Counted from the stretch's first letter, positions 33,762 to 43,988 are shown. The stretch is 64,000 nt of DNA from JBLIRR01 sp049472395 (GCA_049472395.1 JBLIRR010000034.1:7121-71120); one strand, 5' to 3'. Numbers and translations are program-made. Notes: a model not told the origin generated them from the sequence alone.

Positions 33762-35237
33762 TTACGATATACCATATTTTTTTAATTTATAACGAAAGGT
33801 TGAGTAAGGAATACCGAGGTCTTTAGCCGCCTGGCGGCGATTCCATCTTGTGTTCTCAAGTGCATTGAGAATATATTTTCGTTCTTTCTCTTCATTTAAT
33901 ATATCCACACGAGAATGTGTCTCGGAGGAAGATTTCTCAATGCTTATTAGTTCTTTCTCTTTGCTTGATTGACTGGAATATGGGACATCTGTATTCGATA
34001 AGGGAAAATTAAGGTGTTCTGGCTCAATAAGATGAGTTTTACAAAGGATTGCTGCCCGTTCGATAATATTTCTCAATTCCCTCGCGTTACCGGGAAATTT
34101 ATAGCCCATAAGCCTGTCCTTGGCCTCTTGAGAAATACCCTTGACGGGTAATTTCCTGCCTTTCAGGTAGTTTGACAGAAAATACTCTGCAAGAGGGATT
34201 ATATCGTCAGTTCTTTCCCGAAGGGGTATGAGTCTAATGGTAAATAAGTTCAGTCTATAGTAAAGGTCAGTTCGAATTCTTCTTGATGTAACAAGAGCTT
34301 CGAGGGGAATATTTGTTGCTGAAATGAGCCGTATGTCCACCGATATTTCCCTTGTTCCTCCTAACCGTTTCAGTCTCCTTGTCTCCAGTACCCTGAGGAG
34401 TTTGGCCTGGGTTGAAAGTGCAAGATCTGCAATTTCGTCCAAAAATAGCGTACCTTTATTGGCAAGCTCAAAAGCCCCTGGCTTATCTTTAGAAGCCCCG
34501 GTAAATGCACCCTTAACATGCCCAAATAGTTCACTTTCGACAAGCGAATCAGGCAAAGCTGGGCAATTGATGGCAATGAATGGCTGCTTTTCTGTGCTTC
34601 CCATACAGTGAATTGTGTGAGCTATCACTTCTTTCCCAGTGCCCGTTTCCCCTGATATAAGAATTGTCTCACATTGTGCCTCCACTGCGAGTTGTATCTG
34701 TCTGCGCACCTCATTTATTGCCGGGCTGATTCCTACAAGCTGTGTATTAAGAAGGGAAAGGTACTCTGAAGTTCGACTTCCTTTTATTGTATCTTCAAGG
34801 AAGGTTTGTCTTTTGCGGATATACCCCGTGTGATGAGCCTTCTTCAACACTTTATCCACTTCACGCAGTTTTATAGGCTTGCGAAGAAAATCAATTGCGC
34901 CCAATCTCAAAGCTCGAATAACCATATCCATATCCCCACGTGCACTTATTATAACTATAGGCAATCGGGGACACATCTTCTCAATCCTGGAAGAAAGGGA
35001 AAGGCCACTTTCATCCGGCATTACCACATCAATAAAAGCGAGGTCATAATTATTGGTTTCTATTAAGTGTAAGGCAGTGTCCCCCTCATAGGCATTATCA
35101 ATTTGATGCCCGGCATACTGAAGATAAGGAGTGAGGGTTTGATGAACAATCTGCTCATCATCGACAAGAAGAATACGCAAAGACCACTTATCCCCGCTGT
35201 TATTTGCCTTCAATTTATTGCTCCATTTTTTCTCCAA
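33762..35237 (-). CDS. NtrC-family sigma-54-dependent response regulator
   Basis: 491 aa. Receiver (about 20-135; ILLVDDEQ, AFIDVVMPDESG, VIISARGD, FLRKPIK), sigma-54 AAA+ domain (about 165-395; Walker A GETGTGKE, GAFTGA loop in VKGAFTGASKD, Walker B LFLDEIADL, Arg finger region YRLNLFTIRLIPLRER), and Fis-type HTH (NRRQAAKDLGIPYSTFRYKL). It remodels sigma-54 polymerase from upstream sites; matching sites are at 33081, 33667 and 33686. No in-frame ATG: start is a TTG at 35237 with the GAGGG Shine-Dalgarno inside a leader hairpin. The neighbouring kinase is only a remnant, so its present partner is unknown. Confidence 0.93.
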   Translation of the reverse strand: MEKKWSNKLKANNSGDKWSLRILLVDDEQIVHQTLTPYLQYAGHQIDNAYEGDTALHLIETNNYDLAFIDVVMPDESGLSLSSRIEKMCPRLPIVIISARGDMDMVIRALRLGAIDFLRKPIKLREVDKVLKKAHHTGYIRKRQTFLEDTIKGSRTSEYLSLLNTQLVGISPAINEVRRQIQLAVEAQCETILISGETGTGKEVIAHTIHCMGSTEKQPFIAINCPALPDSLVESELFGHVKGAFTGASKDKPGAFELANKGTLFLDEIADLALSTQAKLLRVLETRRLKRLGGTREISVDIRLISATNIPLEALVTSRRIRTDLYYRLNLFTIRLIPLRERTDDIIPLAEYFLSNYLKGRKLPVKGISQEAKDRLMGYKFPGNARELRNIIERAAILCKTHLIEPEHLNFPLSNTDVPYSSQSSKEKELISIEKSSSETHSRVDILNEEKERKYILNALENTRWNRRQAAKDLGIPYSTFRYKLKKYGIS

Positions 35238-35242
35238 TTTTA

Positions 35243-35286
35243 TCCCTCACTTTAGCAATGAGATTCAGTCTCACTCCATTGAGGGA
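35243..35286 (-). promoter_or_regulatory. Leader hairpin covering the ribosome-binding site of the NtrC-family gene
   Basis: On the minus strand TCCCTCA (35286-35280) pairs with TGAGGGA (35249-35243), and within the loop TGAGA pairs with TCTCA (35273-35269/35263-35259). The TGAGGGA arm is the only Shine-Dalgarno-like sequence before the TTG start at 35237, so the stem would hide it. Confidence 0.5.
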
Positions 35287-35478
35287 AGCTCTGCGTAAAA
35301 ATTTATTTACTATAGTATTCAATATTTTTTTATTATTTGTAAAAAATTATAATGTATATGATAATAATTTTAAAGGGACTAATACCACTTTTTTCTATCT
35401 TTCTTCTTCTATCTATTCATGAGAGTTTGACATGAGCGGATATAGGAGATGGTAAAAAACATCGCGTGGTTTTTAGTG

Positions 35479-37593
35479 TTATTGAGGAAGGGGCTTCTGT
35501 AATATCTTCACAATCTCCTCAGCCGGGAGAGGTTTACAAATTAAATAACCTTGTATCTCTTCACAGTTGAGTGTCCGGAGAAGTGCCAATTGCTGTTTTG
35601 TCTCAACTCCTTCTGCAATTACCTTAAGCCTCATGATATGCGCCATGTTAATAATAGCAGTAACAATAGCCTTATCATCTGCACTATTCGAACTATTAAA
35701 TATAAATGATTGATCAACCTTGAGGGCATTGATCGGGAGACGTCGAAGGTAGGCCATTGAAGAATAGCCCGTACCAAAATCATCAATTGACAGCTGTAGA
35801 CCTTTACTTTGAAGCTCTTGCATCATTACAATAGTTTTTTCTACATCTACTAACAGGGTATTTTCAGTAAGCTCAAGCTCAATTATACGGGGATCAATTT
35901 CCGTTTCTTCGACAATTTTTATGATTTGTTTATGACCCTCCTGCCTGAACCAGCGACTGGAAATATTTATCGCTAATCTCAGATTCTTAATGCCTTCTTC
36001 CTCCCACTGCCTTATTTGTTTACATGCCGCCCTTATTACCCATTCATCTATCTTTACTATAAGCCCTGTCTCTTCCGCCAATGGTATAAATTCACCCGGC
36101 GGGAGTATGCCGAAGGATGAATGTTGCCAGCGGACTAATGCTTCTAAACCGGTAATCTGCCAAGTAGTTATATCCACTATCGGATGATAATACACCAGGA
36201 ATTCATCTCGTAAAAAAGCATTTCTTAGATCATTATCTTTTTTTAACCTGCTATAGGCGTTTATATTTATTGAAGGAGAATATATTTGAAAGGAATTGCG
36301 GTCATTTTTTTTCGCCGTATACATGGCCTTGTCAGCATTCACAAGCAAGGTTCGCTCATTCTCAGAATCACACGGGTATAAGCCTATACCAATACTTACA
36401 CCTACGAAAAATTCAATACCACTTATCTGAAAGGGGGATTCGAATGCCTTATTAATTCTTTGGGCAGCTATTGCAGCAGTCTCTCCTTTATCAATTTTTG
36501 TAAGAAGAACAGTAAATTCATCTCCTCCAAGACGTCCGATGAAATCCGACAGCCGGATACATTTCTTCACCCTTGCTCCCACTTCTTTTAATAAAAGATC
36601 TCCTATGTCATGCCCAAAGGTGTCATTTATATACTTAAATCCATCAAGGTCTAAAAACAACAAGGCGACGAGATAATTATTCCGTTTTGCTAAGGCAATT
36701 GACCTGTTCAGGGTATCAAGAAACATCGCTCTGTTTGGGAGGCCTGTGAGGTTATCATAATGAGCGAGTTTGTCCAAATGCTTTTGAGCCTTCTTTCGTT
36801 CGGTAATATCCCGTACCATAAATACAGCGCACCAATTGCCCTTGAGTTTTATAGAAGATAAGGATAATTCTATAGGGAATTCTTTCCCATCCTTCTTTAG
36901 GAGGTGTATTTCCGAGATTGTGCCAAGGGCTTGATCGGTTCCTGTTTTTTTAAAAATCTCAAATCTTTTTGAAAATTCTTGCTGAAAGTGAGGGGGGATT
37001 ACACAATGAGGTTCTTTGCCAAATACCTCATGAGACTGATACCCAAATATTCTTTCTGCCGCTTTATTCCAATATGAAATGGTGCAATTCTTATCGACCA
37101 TGATAATACCATCTTGTGCAGAGCTGCTTATGGCGCGAAATATCTCTTCACTCTCCTGAAGGGCATGGGCTTGGTTTTCAATGAGTTTCCTCTGGTTATA
37201 CAATTCAAGAAAAACCAGGACCTTGCTTTTTAAAATATCAGCTTCTATAGGTTTAAATAAATAATCTACGGCCCCTACCTCATAGCCTTTAAATATATGT
37301 TTTTCATCTTTATCTATTGCCGTGACAAAGATTATGGGGATATTCTTGGTTTTCTTCCGCTCTTTCATAAAGGCTGCAGTCTCAAAGCCATCCATCTCGG
37401 GCATCTGCACATCAATGATAACAAGAGCAAAATCATGTTGCAGAAGCAACCATAGGGCTTCTTTCCCCGATGTGGCCTTTACTAATTGCAGAGGAAGCCC
37501 TTCCAAGATACTTTGCAGGGCAACCAGATTTTCTACCCTGTCATCAACAATAAGAACATTTGGAAGGACCTTCGGGCTGTTACTTTCTTCCAT
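35479..37593 (-). CDS. Response regulator REC-PAS-GGDEF-EAL
   Basis: 704 aa, soluble. Receiver (about 10-130; LIVDDRVEN, VIIDVQMPEMDG, FVTAID, YLFKPIE), PAS (about 145-265), GGDEF (about 275-435; GRLGGDEFTVLL with I-site RLSD five residues before) and EAL (about 445-700; GLEALVRW, ELTENTLL, DDFGTGYSS). Both c-di-GMP synthesis and hydrolysis motifs look intact, so phosphorylation probably sets the balance. Its ATG overlaps the cheB stop (TAATG) with GGAGGAGAA as ribosome-binding site inside cheB: translational coupling. Last gene of the kinase-cheR-cheB operon. Confidence 0.93.
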   Translation of the reverse strand: MEESNSPKVLPNVLIVDDRVENLVALQSILEGLPLQLVKATSGKEALWLLLQHDFALVIIDVQMPEMDGFETAAFMKERKKTKNIPIIFVTAIDKDEKHIFKGYEVGAVDYLFKPIEADILKSKVLVFLELYNQRKLIENQAHALQESEEIFRAISSSAQDGIIMVDKNCTISYWNKAAERIFGYQSHEVFGKEPHCVIPPHFQQEFSKRFEIFKKTGTDQALGTISEIHLLKKDGKEFPIELSLSSIKLKGNWCAVFMVRDITERKKAQKHLDKLAHYDNLTGLPNRAMFLDTLNRSIALAKRNNYLVALLFLDLDGFKYINDTFGHDIGDLLLKEVGARVKKCIRLSDFIGRLGGDEFTVLLTKIDKGETAAIAAQRINKAFESPFQISGIEFFVGVSIGIGLYPCDSENERTLLVNADKAMYTAKKNDRNSFQIYSPSININAYSRLKKDNDLRNAFLRDEFLVYYHPIVDITTWQITGLEALVRWQHSSFGILPPGEFIPLAEETGLIVKIDEWVIRAACKQIRQWEEEGIKNLRLAINISSRWFRQEGHKQIIKIVEETEIDPRIIELELTENTLLVDVEKTIVMMQELQSKGLQLSIDDFGTGYSSMAYLRRLPINALKVDQSFIFNSSNSADDKAIVTAIINMAHIMRLKVIAEGVETKQQLALLRTLNCEEIQGYLICKPLPAEEIVKILQKPLPQ

Positions 37594-38213
37594 TATTCTC
37601 CTCCATGGATAGGGCTCATTATTAATCTTATAAGTAATGTGATTAAGTTATCAAGATCGACTATGTAATCAATATCCGTGGCATCCAAGGCTGCCTGTGG
37701 CATATTAGGGAACTCTGCAGTCGCCGGATCCTGAATAATAGTGAGGCCCCCTTTGTTTTTTATACATTTCATCCCATTGCTTCCATCACTATTAGCGCCT
37801 GTGAGTATGATTCCGATAAGCTTCATGCCATATATTTCAGAGGCAATCTCAAAGGTGACATCAATGGAAGGCCGTGCATACCACACCAGCTCTCCGGAGC
37901 ATAAAGAGAATGTCTTATCCTCTTCTATTAACAAGTGATGATCAGAAGGAGCAAAATAAACAACTCCCCTGGTTATCGATTCCTTTTCCTCTGCTTCCTT
38001 TACAGTGAGTGCACTTATTTTATCTAAAAATCGTATCTCGTAATTATCAGAGTGTGAATGTCTATGTTGAATAATCACAATTGGCACCTTGAAATTCCCC
38101 GGCAAAGAAGGAATAATCTTTTCAAGGGCCCTCATTCCTCCTGCAGACACCCCGATAACCACCGCTTCATATGCTCCTTCTTTATTATTATTATTATATA
38201 TCTCTTTATTCAT
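37593..38213 (-). CDS. cheB: CheB-type methylesterase domain protein, no receiver
   Basis: 206 aa consisting only of the CheB catalytic domain. Catalytic Ser in VIGVSAGGM, His in IIQHRHS, Asp in TGANSDGSNG. The usual N-terminal receiver is absent, so control would come from partners. It starts 8 nt inside the end of cheR and overlaps the following REC-PAS-GGDEF-EAL gene by one base. No chemoreceptor, CheA or CheW is nearby; its substrate may be the large hybrid kinase upstream. Confidence 0.93.
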   Translation of the reverse strand: MNKEIYNNNNKEGAYEAVVIGVSAGGMRALEKIIPSLPGNFKVPIVIIQHRHSHSDNYEIRFLDKISALTVKEAEEKESITRGVVYFAPSDHHLLIEEDKTFSLCSGELVWYARPSIDVTFEIASEIYGMKLIGIILTGANSDGSNGMKCIKNKGGLTIIQDPATAEFPNMPQAALDATDIDYIVDLDNLITLLIRLIMSPIHGGE

Positions 38214-39096
38214 TTTCTTTCACACTCTGGGATATAGTATATTTTTTTTGATAAATCTTTTCTTTTCGATCCAGTACTTCATACATATCGGAATATTGGG
38301 AAAATTGTATGCTCTCTTTTGAGCCCAAACAGAGATATCCTCCGCAACAAAGACTTTCAGTAAAAAGTTGAATGGCCCTGTTTTGTAATTTTTTATTAAA
38401 GTAGATAAGAACGTTTCTGCAAAATATCACGTTCATTTCTCCAAAACCCCAATCTGTCACCAGGTTATGGTCAGCGAATAAGATATTTTTTTTTAAAAAA
38501 TTATTTATTATTGCTCTGTCATACTTGGCTGTATAATAATCTGAAAAGGATTTCAGTCCTCCTGCTTTTTGATAATTAGTAGTATATGTTTTTATCTTAT
38601 CCATGGAATATATGCCTTCTTGAGCTGCTTTTAGCACAGCTTCATTAAAATCCGTCGCATAGATCTGGGTCCTCTCATAGAGCTGCTCTTCATGTAAGAG
38701 AATCCCTATGGAATAGGCTTCTTCCCCGGTTGAACACCCTGCGTGCCATATCTTAAGAAATGGATAGATCTTTAATACAGGAAAAACCTTTTCCCTCAGT
38801 GCTAAATAAAATGAGGGGTCACGAAACATTTCTGTCACATTTATAGAAAAATCGAGCAAGAGGCTCTCAAAGAATGCTATATTATAAAGAAGCTCATGCT
38901 GCATCTCAGAGATACTCTTTAAGTTCGAGAGAGTAAGTCTTTTTTTTATGCGCCTTTTTAACGATGCTTTCGCATAGTCTCTAAAATCATAACTATATTT
39001 GAAGTATATCGCATCCAAAAGGAGCTTGATTTCTAAATTTTCATTCTCTAACAGATCTTCCTGTGCTGAGACCTGATCTATGTCCATCATTTCCAT
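38206..39096 (-). CDS. cheR: CheR-type SAM-dependent methyltransferase
   Basis: 296 aa. N-terminal helical domain (LASLKRRIKKRL-type, residues about 20-95) and SAM-binding domain with WHAGCSTGEEAYSIG, YATDFNEAVLKAA, and FCRNVLIYF. It methylates glutamates, in chemotaxis those of receptors. Follows the 1396-aa hybrid kinase by 5 bp and overlaps cheB by 8 bp. No C-terminal TPR. Confidence 0.93.
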   Translation of the reverse strand: MEMMDIDQVSAQEDLLENENLEIKLLLDAIYFKYSYDFRDYAKASLKRRIKKRLTLSNLKSISEMQHELLYNIAFFESLLLDFSINVTEMFRDPSFYLALREKVFPVLKIYPFLKIWHAGCSTGEEAYSIGILLHEEQLYERTQIYATDFNEAVLKAAQEGIYSMDKIKTYTTNYQKAGGLKSFSDYYTAKYDRAIINNFLKKNILFADHNLVTDWGFGEMNVIFCRNVLIYFNKKLQNRAIQLFTESLCCGGYLCLGSKESIQFSQYSDMYEVLDRKEKIYQKKYTISQSVKENE

Positions 39097-39101
39097 CGAG
39101 T

Positions 39102-42100
39102 TTACCTTTTGTTATATAACCAAACCCTCAGGGCAGAGAGCAATTTATCAACATCAATGGGTTTTGAGAGATAATCATTGGCACCTGCCTCAAGACAGAA
39201 TTTTTTATCTCCTCTCATGGCTTTTGCGGTAAAGGCAATAATTGGAAGCTCCTTAAACCGTTCCTGTTTTCTGATCTCTTTCATTGTTTTATATCCATCC
39301 ATAACAGGCATCATAATATCCATGAGCACAAGATCAATGTCTGGGGTCCTATCAAGCCATTCAAGGGCCTCTTGCCCATTTTTAGCAGCTATTACGAACA
39401 TACCCTTCTCCTCGAGTACGCTTGATATGGCAAAGATATTGCGAATATCGTCATCTGCCAATAATATTCTTTTATTCCTCATTATATCCTCTTTATTATG
39501 AACCATCCGCAACATTTTTTGCTTATCCTGAGGCAGGTTTTCCTCTACAAGATGAAGAAATAAGACAATTTCATCCAAAAGCAATTCAGCGCTCTTTATT
39601 TCCTTCACGACAATATCATCGGTATAGGCAAGGAGCTTTGACTGCTCATCTTGAGAGAGAGCTTTACTGGAATAGAGTAAAATTGGCACATTATCCATGG
39701 CGCTATCCTGTTTGATTTTTTCAAGCAGCGCAAGTCCTTGTTTATTTTCGATGGAAGGATCGAGAATGATACAGTCAAAGGATTCGTTCTTAAGAAGTGA
39801 ACAGGTGTCGCTGATGGTGGTAGATAGGGTTATTTTAATATCTTTATTACTCACAAGCTCACGGATACTTTCCTGTAGTTCCTGCTGATCTTCAACGACC
39901 AATATCTTTTTGATATTCTTTGAAACTACCTCCTCTATCTTTTTAAAGGCATCATCAAGGCTTTCCCTATTGACCGGTTTGGTGAGGAAACCTATGGCCC
40001 CCATTTGCAATCCTCTTATATTTTTCTCTGATCCGGTGATAAAATGCACAGGAATAGTCCGCGTTGTGCTATTAGTCTTTAATCTTTCCATGACAGTCCA
40101 TCCGTCAATTCCAGGGAGCGATATATCGAGGATAATGGCAGTAGGTCTATAATATTCTGCCAGTTGAAGGCCCGTTTCACCGTCACCCGCAATAAGGCAT
40201 TTATATCCTTTTTCATGGGCAAGATTTAAGAGGATTTTGCTAAATTTTGGATCATCTTCAATAATGAGAAGAGAGGTGTCATGGGTCTTAATTTCTCTTC
40301 TGTCATCGCGAATATCATTGAGCTCCTGTGGCTTATGAGGAAGAGGTTTAGGCGTAATTTGTGTCTCGGCAATCTCTTTGGATAATTCCGAGTCCACCTT
40401 TTCGAGGGATTCAGGCAGATAAAGCGTAAAGGTGCTTCCTGTGCCTTCTGTGCTGCGCAGAAAAATTTCTCCACCGAGGAGTCTGGAAAGCTTTCGAGAG
40501 ATTGAAAGACCAAGGCCTGTGCCTCCATATTTTCTATTTATTGAGCCATCTACTTGTGTAAAGGCGTCAAAAATGAGTTTTTGTTTGTTTTCTGGAATAC
40601 CTAAGCCTGTATCAGCAACAGAAATAACAATAGCCTTCTGTGGATCCAAACCTATTCGCGCACAATCACTATTCTCCGAAGGACGGGAAATAGTAACCGT
40701 GATGCCGCCCTGATGGGTAAATTTAATTGCATTAGAGAGGAGATTTTTGATAATTTGGCTTACTCGGTGGGGATCCGTACGTATATATGCGGGTAAGCCC
40801 TCAGCAATGTGTACATCGAGGCTTATATTCTTCTTTTGGGTAAGGGGCATAAATATTTGCTTTATCTGAGGGGGGATATCCGTGATAAGCAGGGTAGTGA
40901 TATTTATGTCGATCTTGCCTGCTTCCACCTTAGAAAGATCTAATACTTCATTGATGAGGTTTAAGAGGTCAGTACCTGAAGAATGAATAGTGCGGGCATA
41001 TTCGACTTCTTTCTCTGATAAGCGCCCTTCTTTATTATCTGATAATTGTTGCGATAAGATAAGCAAACTATTTAGGGGAGTGCGCAGTTCATGGGACATA
41101 TTCGCAAGAAACTCTGATTTATAGGTACTGGTCGACTCTAATTCCCGTGCTTTTTGTTCAAGTAAATCCTTTGCCTTTTTCAATTCTTGATTCTTTTTTT
41201 CCACTTCTCTTTTCTGACGTTCAAGTTGCTCGGAGCGTTCTTCAAGCTCCTCATTGGTCTGCTGCAATTCTTCTTGTTGTTCCTGAAGTTTTAACTCTGA
41301 AGCCTTTAAGGCTTTTGCTTGTTCTTCAAGTTCATTGTTATTTGTCTTTAGTTCCTCTTGTTGTGCTTGTAATTCCTGAGCTTGTTCCTGGGTTTTTTCA
41401 AGCAGTTCCTTCATCTGTGAACTCGATTGGACAATTTCAAATGAAATGGCAATGCTTTCGCTAATAAGATTCAAAAAGTCAATATGAAGATCGGTAAATT
41501 TATCAAGGGATCCAATCTCTATGACCCCTCGTACCTCGTGCTCCTTTAAAAATGGTGAGACCAGAATAGAGCGGGGCGTCGTCTCTCCGAGCCCGGAGCT
41601 TATCTTAATATAATCATCGGGCACATTTGAAATAATAATACTACGCTTCTCAAGTGCTGCTTGTCCCACCATGCTCTCTCCAAAGTTATACTCATTTGAA
41701 AGGTTCTTACGTTGAGTATATGCATAGCTTCCGGTTAACTTGAGGATCTTGTTCTTATCCGCTAAATATAATGCGCCGATCTGTGCTTCAAGATAGGTGA
41801 CCAGAAAGCTGATTATCTTTTGACTTAAGCTGATAATATCTTGTTCACCTCGCATAAGGTCACTTAAATTTGATTGGCCGGTGTTGATCCAATTTTGTTT
41901 TTGATTATTTACAGAGAGTTCCTTTAAATCGTTCGTCATCTTAAGGAGGGCATTTCCCAATACATCATATTTAGATTTTGGCTTAAAATTAATGGAGAAG
42001 TTTCCCTTTGAGATTTCTTTCGTTGCTTGGGCCATCTCACTCAGGTTTTCTTCCATAGTATTCATGGCTGAGGCTAACTCCGCAAGCTCACCCTTTACCT

Positions 42101-43292
42101 GAACCTCAATTTTATTGCTCAAATCCCCATTAGAAATATTTTGTGCTATTTGTATCATGCTCAGAATGGGATTCACAATAGAGTTGACAAGCAGATTTCC
42201 TAAAAAGAGGGCGAGTAGAAACATTATAAGACTTATTACTATTATCCAAAGTTGGATATTGCTCTTTGTATCATTATTATAAGAATACATTCTCTCAATA
42301 GATCTCTTTATTTGGTTGTCCGAGAGACTCACGCAAAGAAAACCGATTTTCTCCCCGTCGGTTGCGATGAGGGGAGAACATGCAGACATATAGCTTTCGC
42401 CGGCTATATCAAGCTTTATTTTTTTAATATTTGAATCTTTATATATTTTCCTCCTGAGGACAGAATTAGTAATGATGAGACTGTCTTCATTGAAATTCCC
42501 CCCTTCTTCATTCTCAAATCCTGAATGAGCAAGTGGAATTGTATGAAGATAGAGTGAAAATGCCGCATTTGTGCACCTATGGAGATTTTCCAATGGTGCT
42601 GTATAATTATTCAGTAATTTCCCCATCACACAGAAACCTATGAAATCCCCTGTATCATCTTTTATAATACGTGCTGACACTATACTTATAGCTCCTTTTC
42701 CCATTGCCCTGTCTTCAAAGCCCAAAAGCTTCAAGAAATCCTTGTCATGGCTGGTAATAGCATGGAGCATACTTTGACCATGTCCTTGAAGCGCTGCCCT
42801 TACTTGGGGAGCAAGTATCCATGAGGCATAATACTTTTCTATTTCCTCTGTGTTCACATTCTCAGGGAATGATACCTTTAATTCCTCATTAGTATCAAAG
42901 ATGAAGGCGAAATCCATCTCTTCGTTGTGACAGAAGCTCGTAAGATTATCATTGAGATGGGCACTATGGTTGGCGATGATATCGAAAGCAAGACCAGGGG
43001 TTTCGGAAAAATTTCGTGCAGCCTGATGAACCCTTGCGCGTGTATCATCAATAATAATGGAATGAAATAATTCCACATACCCTTCAAGTATTTCATTCTC
43101 TCTTCGTGTCATATCTTCTTTCAGAAGCTTAGATTGGAGGGCAAGATCCCTATTAATCCTTACGAATACTATAATCGCAATTGTAAAACCCATGAGAAAG
43201 ATGAAGAGAGAAAAATTTAATAATATTTTGACCTTAAGGCGCATTTCCCCTTTGGTACATTGTATAAAATTTAAAAATTTATTTATTACCAT
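39102..43292 (-). CDS. Large hybrid sensor kinase: sensor-HAMP-GAF-coiled coil-HisKA-HATPase-3xREC
   Basis: 1396 aa. TM1 about 22-42, a large extracytoplasmic sensor, TM2 about 350-370, HAMP (about 372-425), GAF (about 470-615), a long Gln/Glu-rich coiled coil (about 615-725), HisKA with phospho-His734 in ANMSHELRTPLNS, HATPase (ILLSNAIKFT-type N-box, DTGLGIP, GTGLGLSISRK), and three receivers: LIIEDDPKF/ILDISLPG, LVVEDQQEL/IILDPSIE, and LLADDDIRN/LMDIMMPVMDG. The first gene of a four-gene operon with cheR, cheB and REC-PAS-GGDEF-EAL. The EQAQELQ/EEL repeats in the coiled coil are possible methylation targets for CheR/CheB; that is inference. Confidence 0.93.
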   Translation of the reverse strand: MVINKFLNFIQCTKGEMRLKVKILLNFSLFIFLMGFTIAIIVFVRINRDLALQSKLLKEDMTRRENEILEGYVELFHSIIIDDTRARVHQAARNFSETPGLAFDIIANHSAHLNDNLTSFCHNEEMDFAFIFDTNEELKVSFPENVNTEEIEKYYASWILAPQVRAALQGHGQSMLHAITSHDKDFLKLLGFEDRAMGKGAISIVSARIIKDDTGDFIGFCVMGKLLNNYTAPLENLHRCTNAAFSLYLHTIPLAHSGFENEEGGNFNEDSLIITNSVLRRKIYKDSNIKKIKLDIAGESYMSACSPLIATDGEKIGFLCVSLSDNQIKRSIERMYSYNNDTKSNIQLWIIVISLIMFLLALFLGNLLVNSIVNPILSMIQIAQNISNGDLSNKIEVQVKGELAELASAMNTMEENLSEMAQATKEISKGNFSINFKPKSKYDVLGNALLKMTNDLKELSVNNQKQNWINTGQSNLSDLMRGEQDIISLSQKIISFLVTYLEAQIGALYLADKNKILKLTGSYAYTQRKNLSNEYNFGESMVGQAALEKRSIIISNVPDDYIKISSGLGETTPRSILVSPFLKEHEVRGVIEIGSLDKFTDLHIDFLNLISESIAISFEIVQSSSQMKELLEKTQEQAQELQAQQEELKTNNNELEEQAKALKASELKLQEQQEELQQTNEELEERSEQLERQKREVEKKNQELKKAKDLLEQKARELESTSTYKSEFLANMSHELRTPLNSLLILSQQLSDNKEGRLSEKEVEYARTIHSSGTDLLNLINEVLDLSKVEAGKIDINITTLLITDIPPQIKQIFMPLTQKKNISLDVHIAEGLPAYIRTDPHRVSQIIKNLLSNAIKFTHQGGITVTISRPSENSDCARIGLDPQKAIVISVADTGLGIPENKQKLIFDAFTQVDGSINRKYGGTGLGLSISRKLSRLLGGEIFLRSTEGTGSTFTLYLPESLEKVDSELSKEIAETQITPKPLPHKPQELNDIRDDRREIKTHDTSLLIIEDDPKFSKILLNLAHEKGYKCLIAGDGETGLQLAEYYRPTAIILDISLPGIDGWTVMERLKTNSTTRTIPVHFITGSEKNIRGLQMGAIGFLTKPVNRESLDDAFKKIEEVVSKNIKKILVVEDQQELQESIRELVSNKDIKITLSTTISDTCSLLKNESFDCIILDPSIENKQGLALLEKIKQDSAMDNVPILLYSSKALSQDEQSKLLAYTDDIVVKEIKSAELLLDEIVLFLHLVEENLPQDKQKMLRMVHNKEDIMRNKRILLADDDIRNIFAISSVLEEKGMFVIAAKNGQEALEWLDRTPDIDLVLMDIMMPVMDGYKTMKEIRKQERFKELPIIAFTAKAMRGDKKFCLEAGANDYLSKPIDVDKLLSALRVWLYNKR

Positions 43293-43604
43293 GGTGCTCT
43301 ATTTACTCCTTTATTAGGGCCATTCCTCTGCCTCTGTCACTTATTATTCTCTTTTTCTTTATGCCATCCTGAGCTTATATTAATCCCTTCTATAATATCT
43401 TTCGGCTATCAGTATGATTTTGGTCACTTTTTTTAGGATTAATTTTCATATAATCTTTCCTTTTCGCGTGAAAGAGGAGCATCAAGAAAAAAGTCAACTA
43501 AAAGTATTATCAGGTCATTGATCAAATAAAAAAATAAATGTATTTTATGTTATTAATATGATTATTAATTAAAATAGCTAATCAAAGATAGAGTAGAGAG
43601 AGAA
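43293..43604. other. Intergenic region between divergent hybrid kinase and small hypothetical gene
   Basis: 312 bp, AT-rich, holding both promoters. No repeat, RNA or gene seen. Confidence 0.4.
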
Positions 43605-43988
43605 ATGAGGGGACGCGTGAGAGATCATATAAAAAATATGATCCCGTTAAAAAATACCATAATGGATACACTGAAAAATAATTTTCAGGGCTGGCGTCAT
43701 CATGATTCTCCCAATAAAATAAAAGAAGAAAAGGATTCCCTGGAAACTCCGATGAAGAATCTCTATTGCTTTATTGCAACCTTGGAGCGAGATATTAAAG
43801 AGCTTCGTGAATTATGTGACACAGTGGAAATACAGGAATCCCGAAGAAGGAAGATATATTCTCTGTTATATGTAAAAATGCCTGAATGTATCGAATGTAT
43901 TAAGTCTGCCACTGCTCATATCGAGCATCTATTAAGCATTGACCACAATACGACCCTCAAGGAAAGACACGTAAGAGAAAATAATTAA
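43605..43988 (+). CDS. Hypothetical helical protein
   Basis: 127 aa, not recognised. Highly charged and helical, with no signal or membrane segment. The middle (about 50-85) could form a coiled coil (FIATLERDIKELRELCDTVE), and a short Cys pair occurs in MPECIECIK. AGAGAGAGAA precedes the ATG. It is 112 bp before the thioesterase gene in the same direction and divergent from the hybrid kinase. A four-helix or Hpt-like fold is possible, but I see no phospho-His motif. Confidence 0.5.
   Translation: MRGRVRDHIKNMIPLKNTIMDTLKNNFQGWRHHDSPNKIKEEKDSLETPMKNLYCFIATLERDIKELRELCDTVEIQESRRRKIYSLLYVKMPECIECIKSATAHIEHLLSIDHNTTLKERHVRENN

Noticed and set aside
43605..43988. Hpt phosphotransfer protein
   Set aside because: Helical and beside a hybrid kinase, but no HxxKG-type motif around a His.
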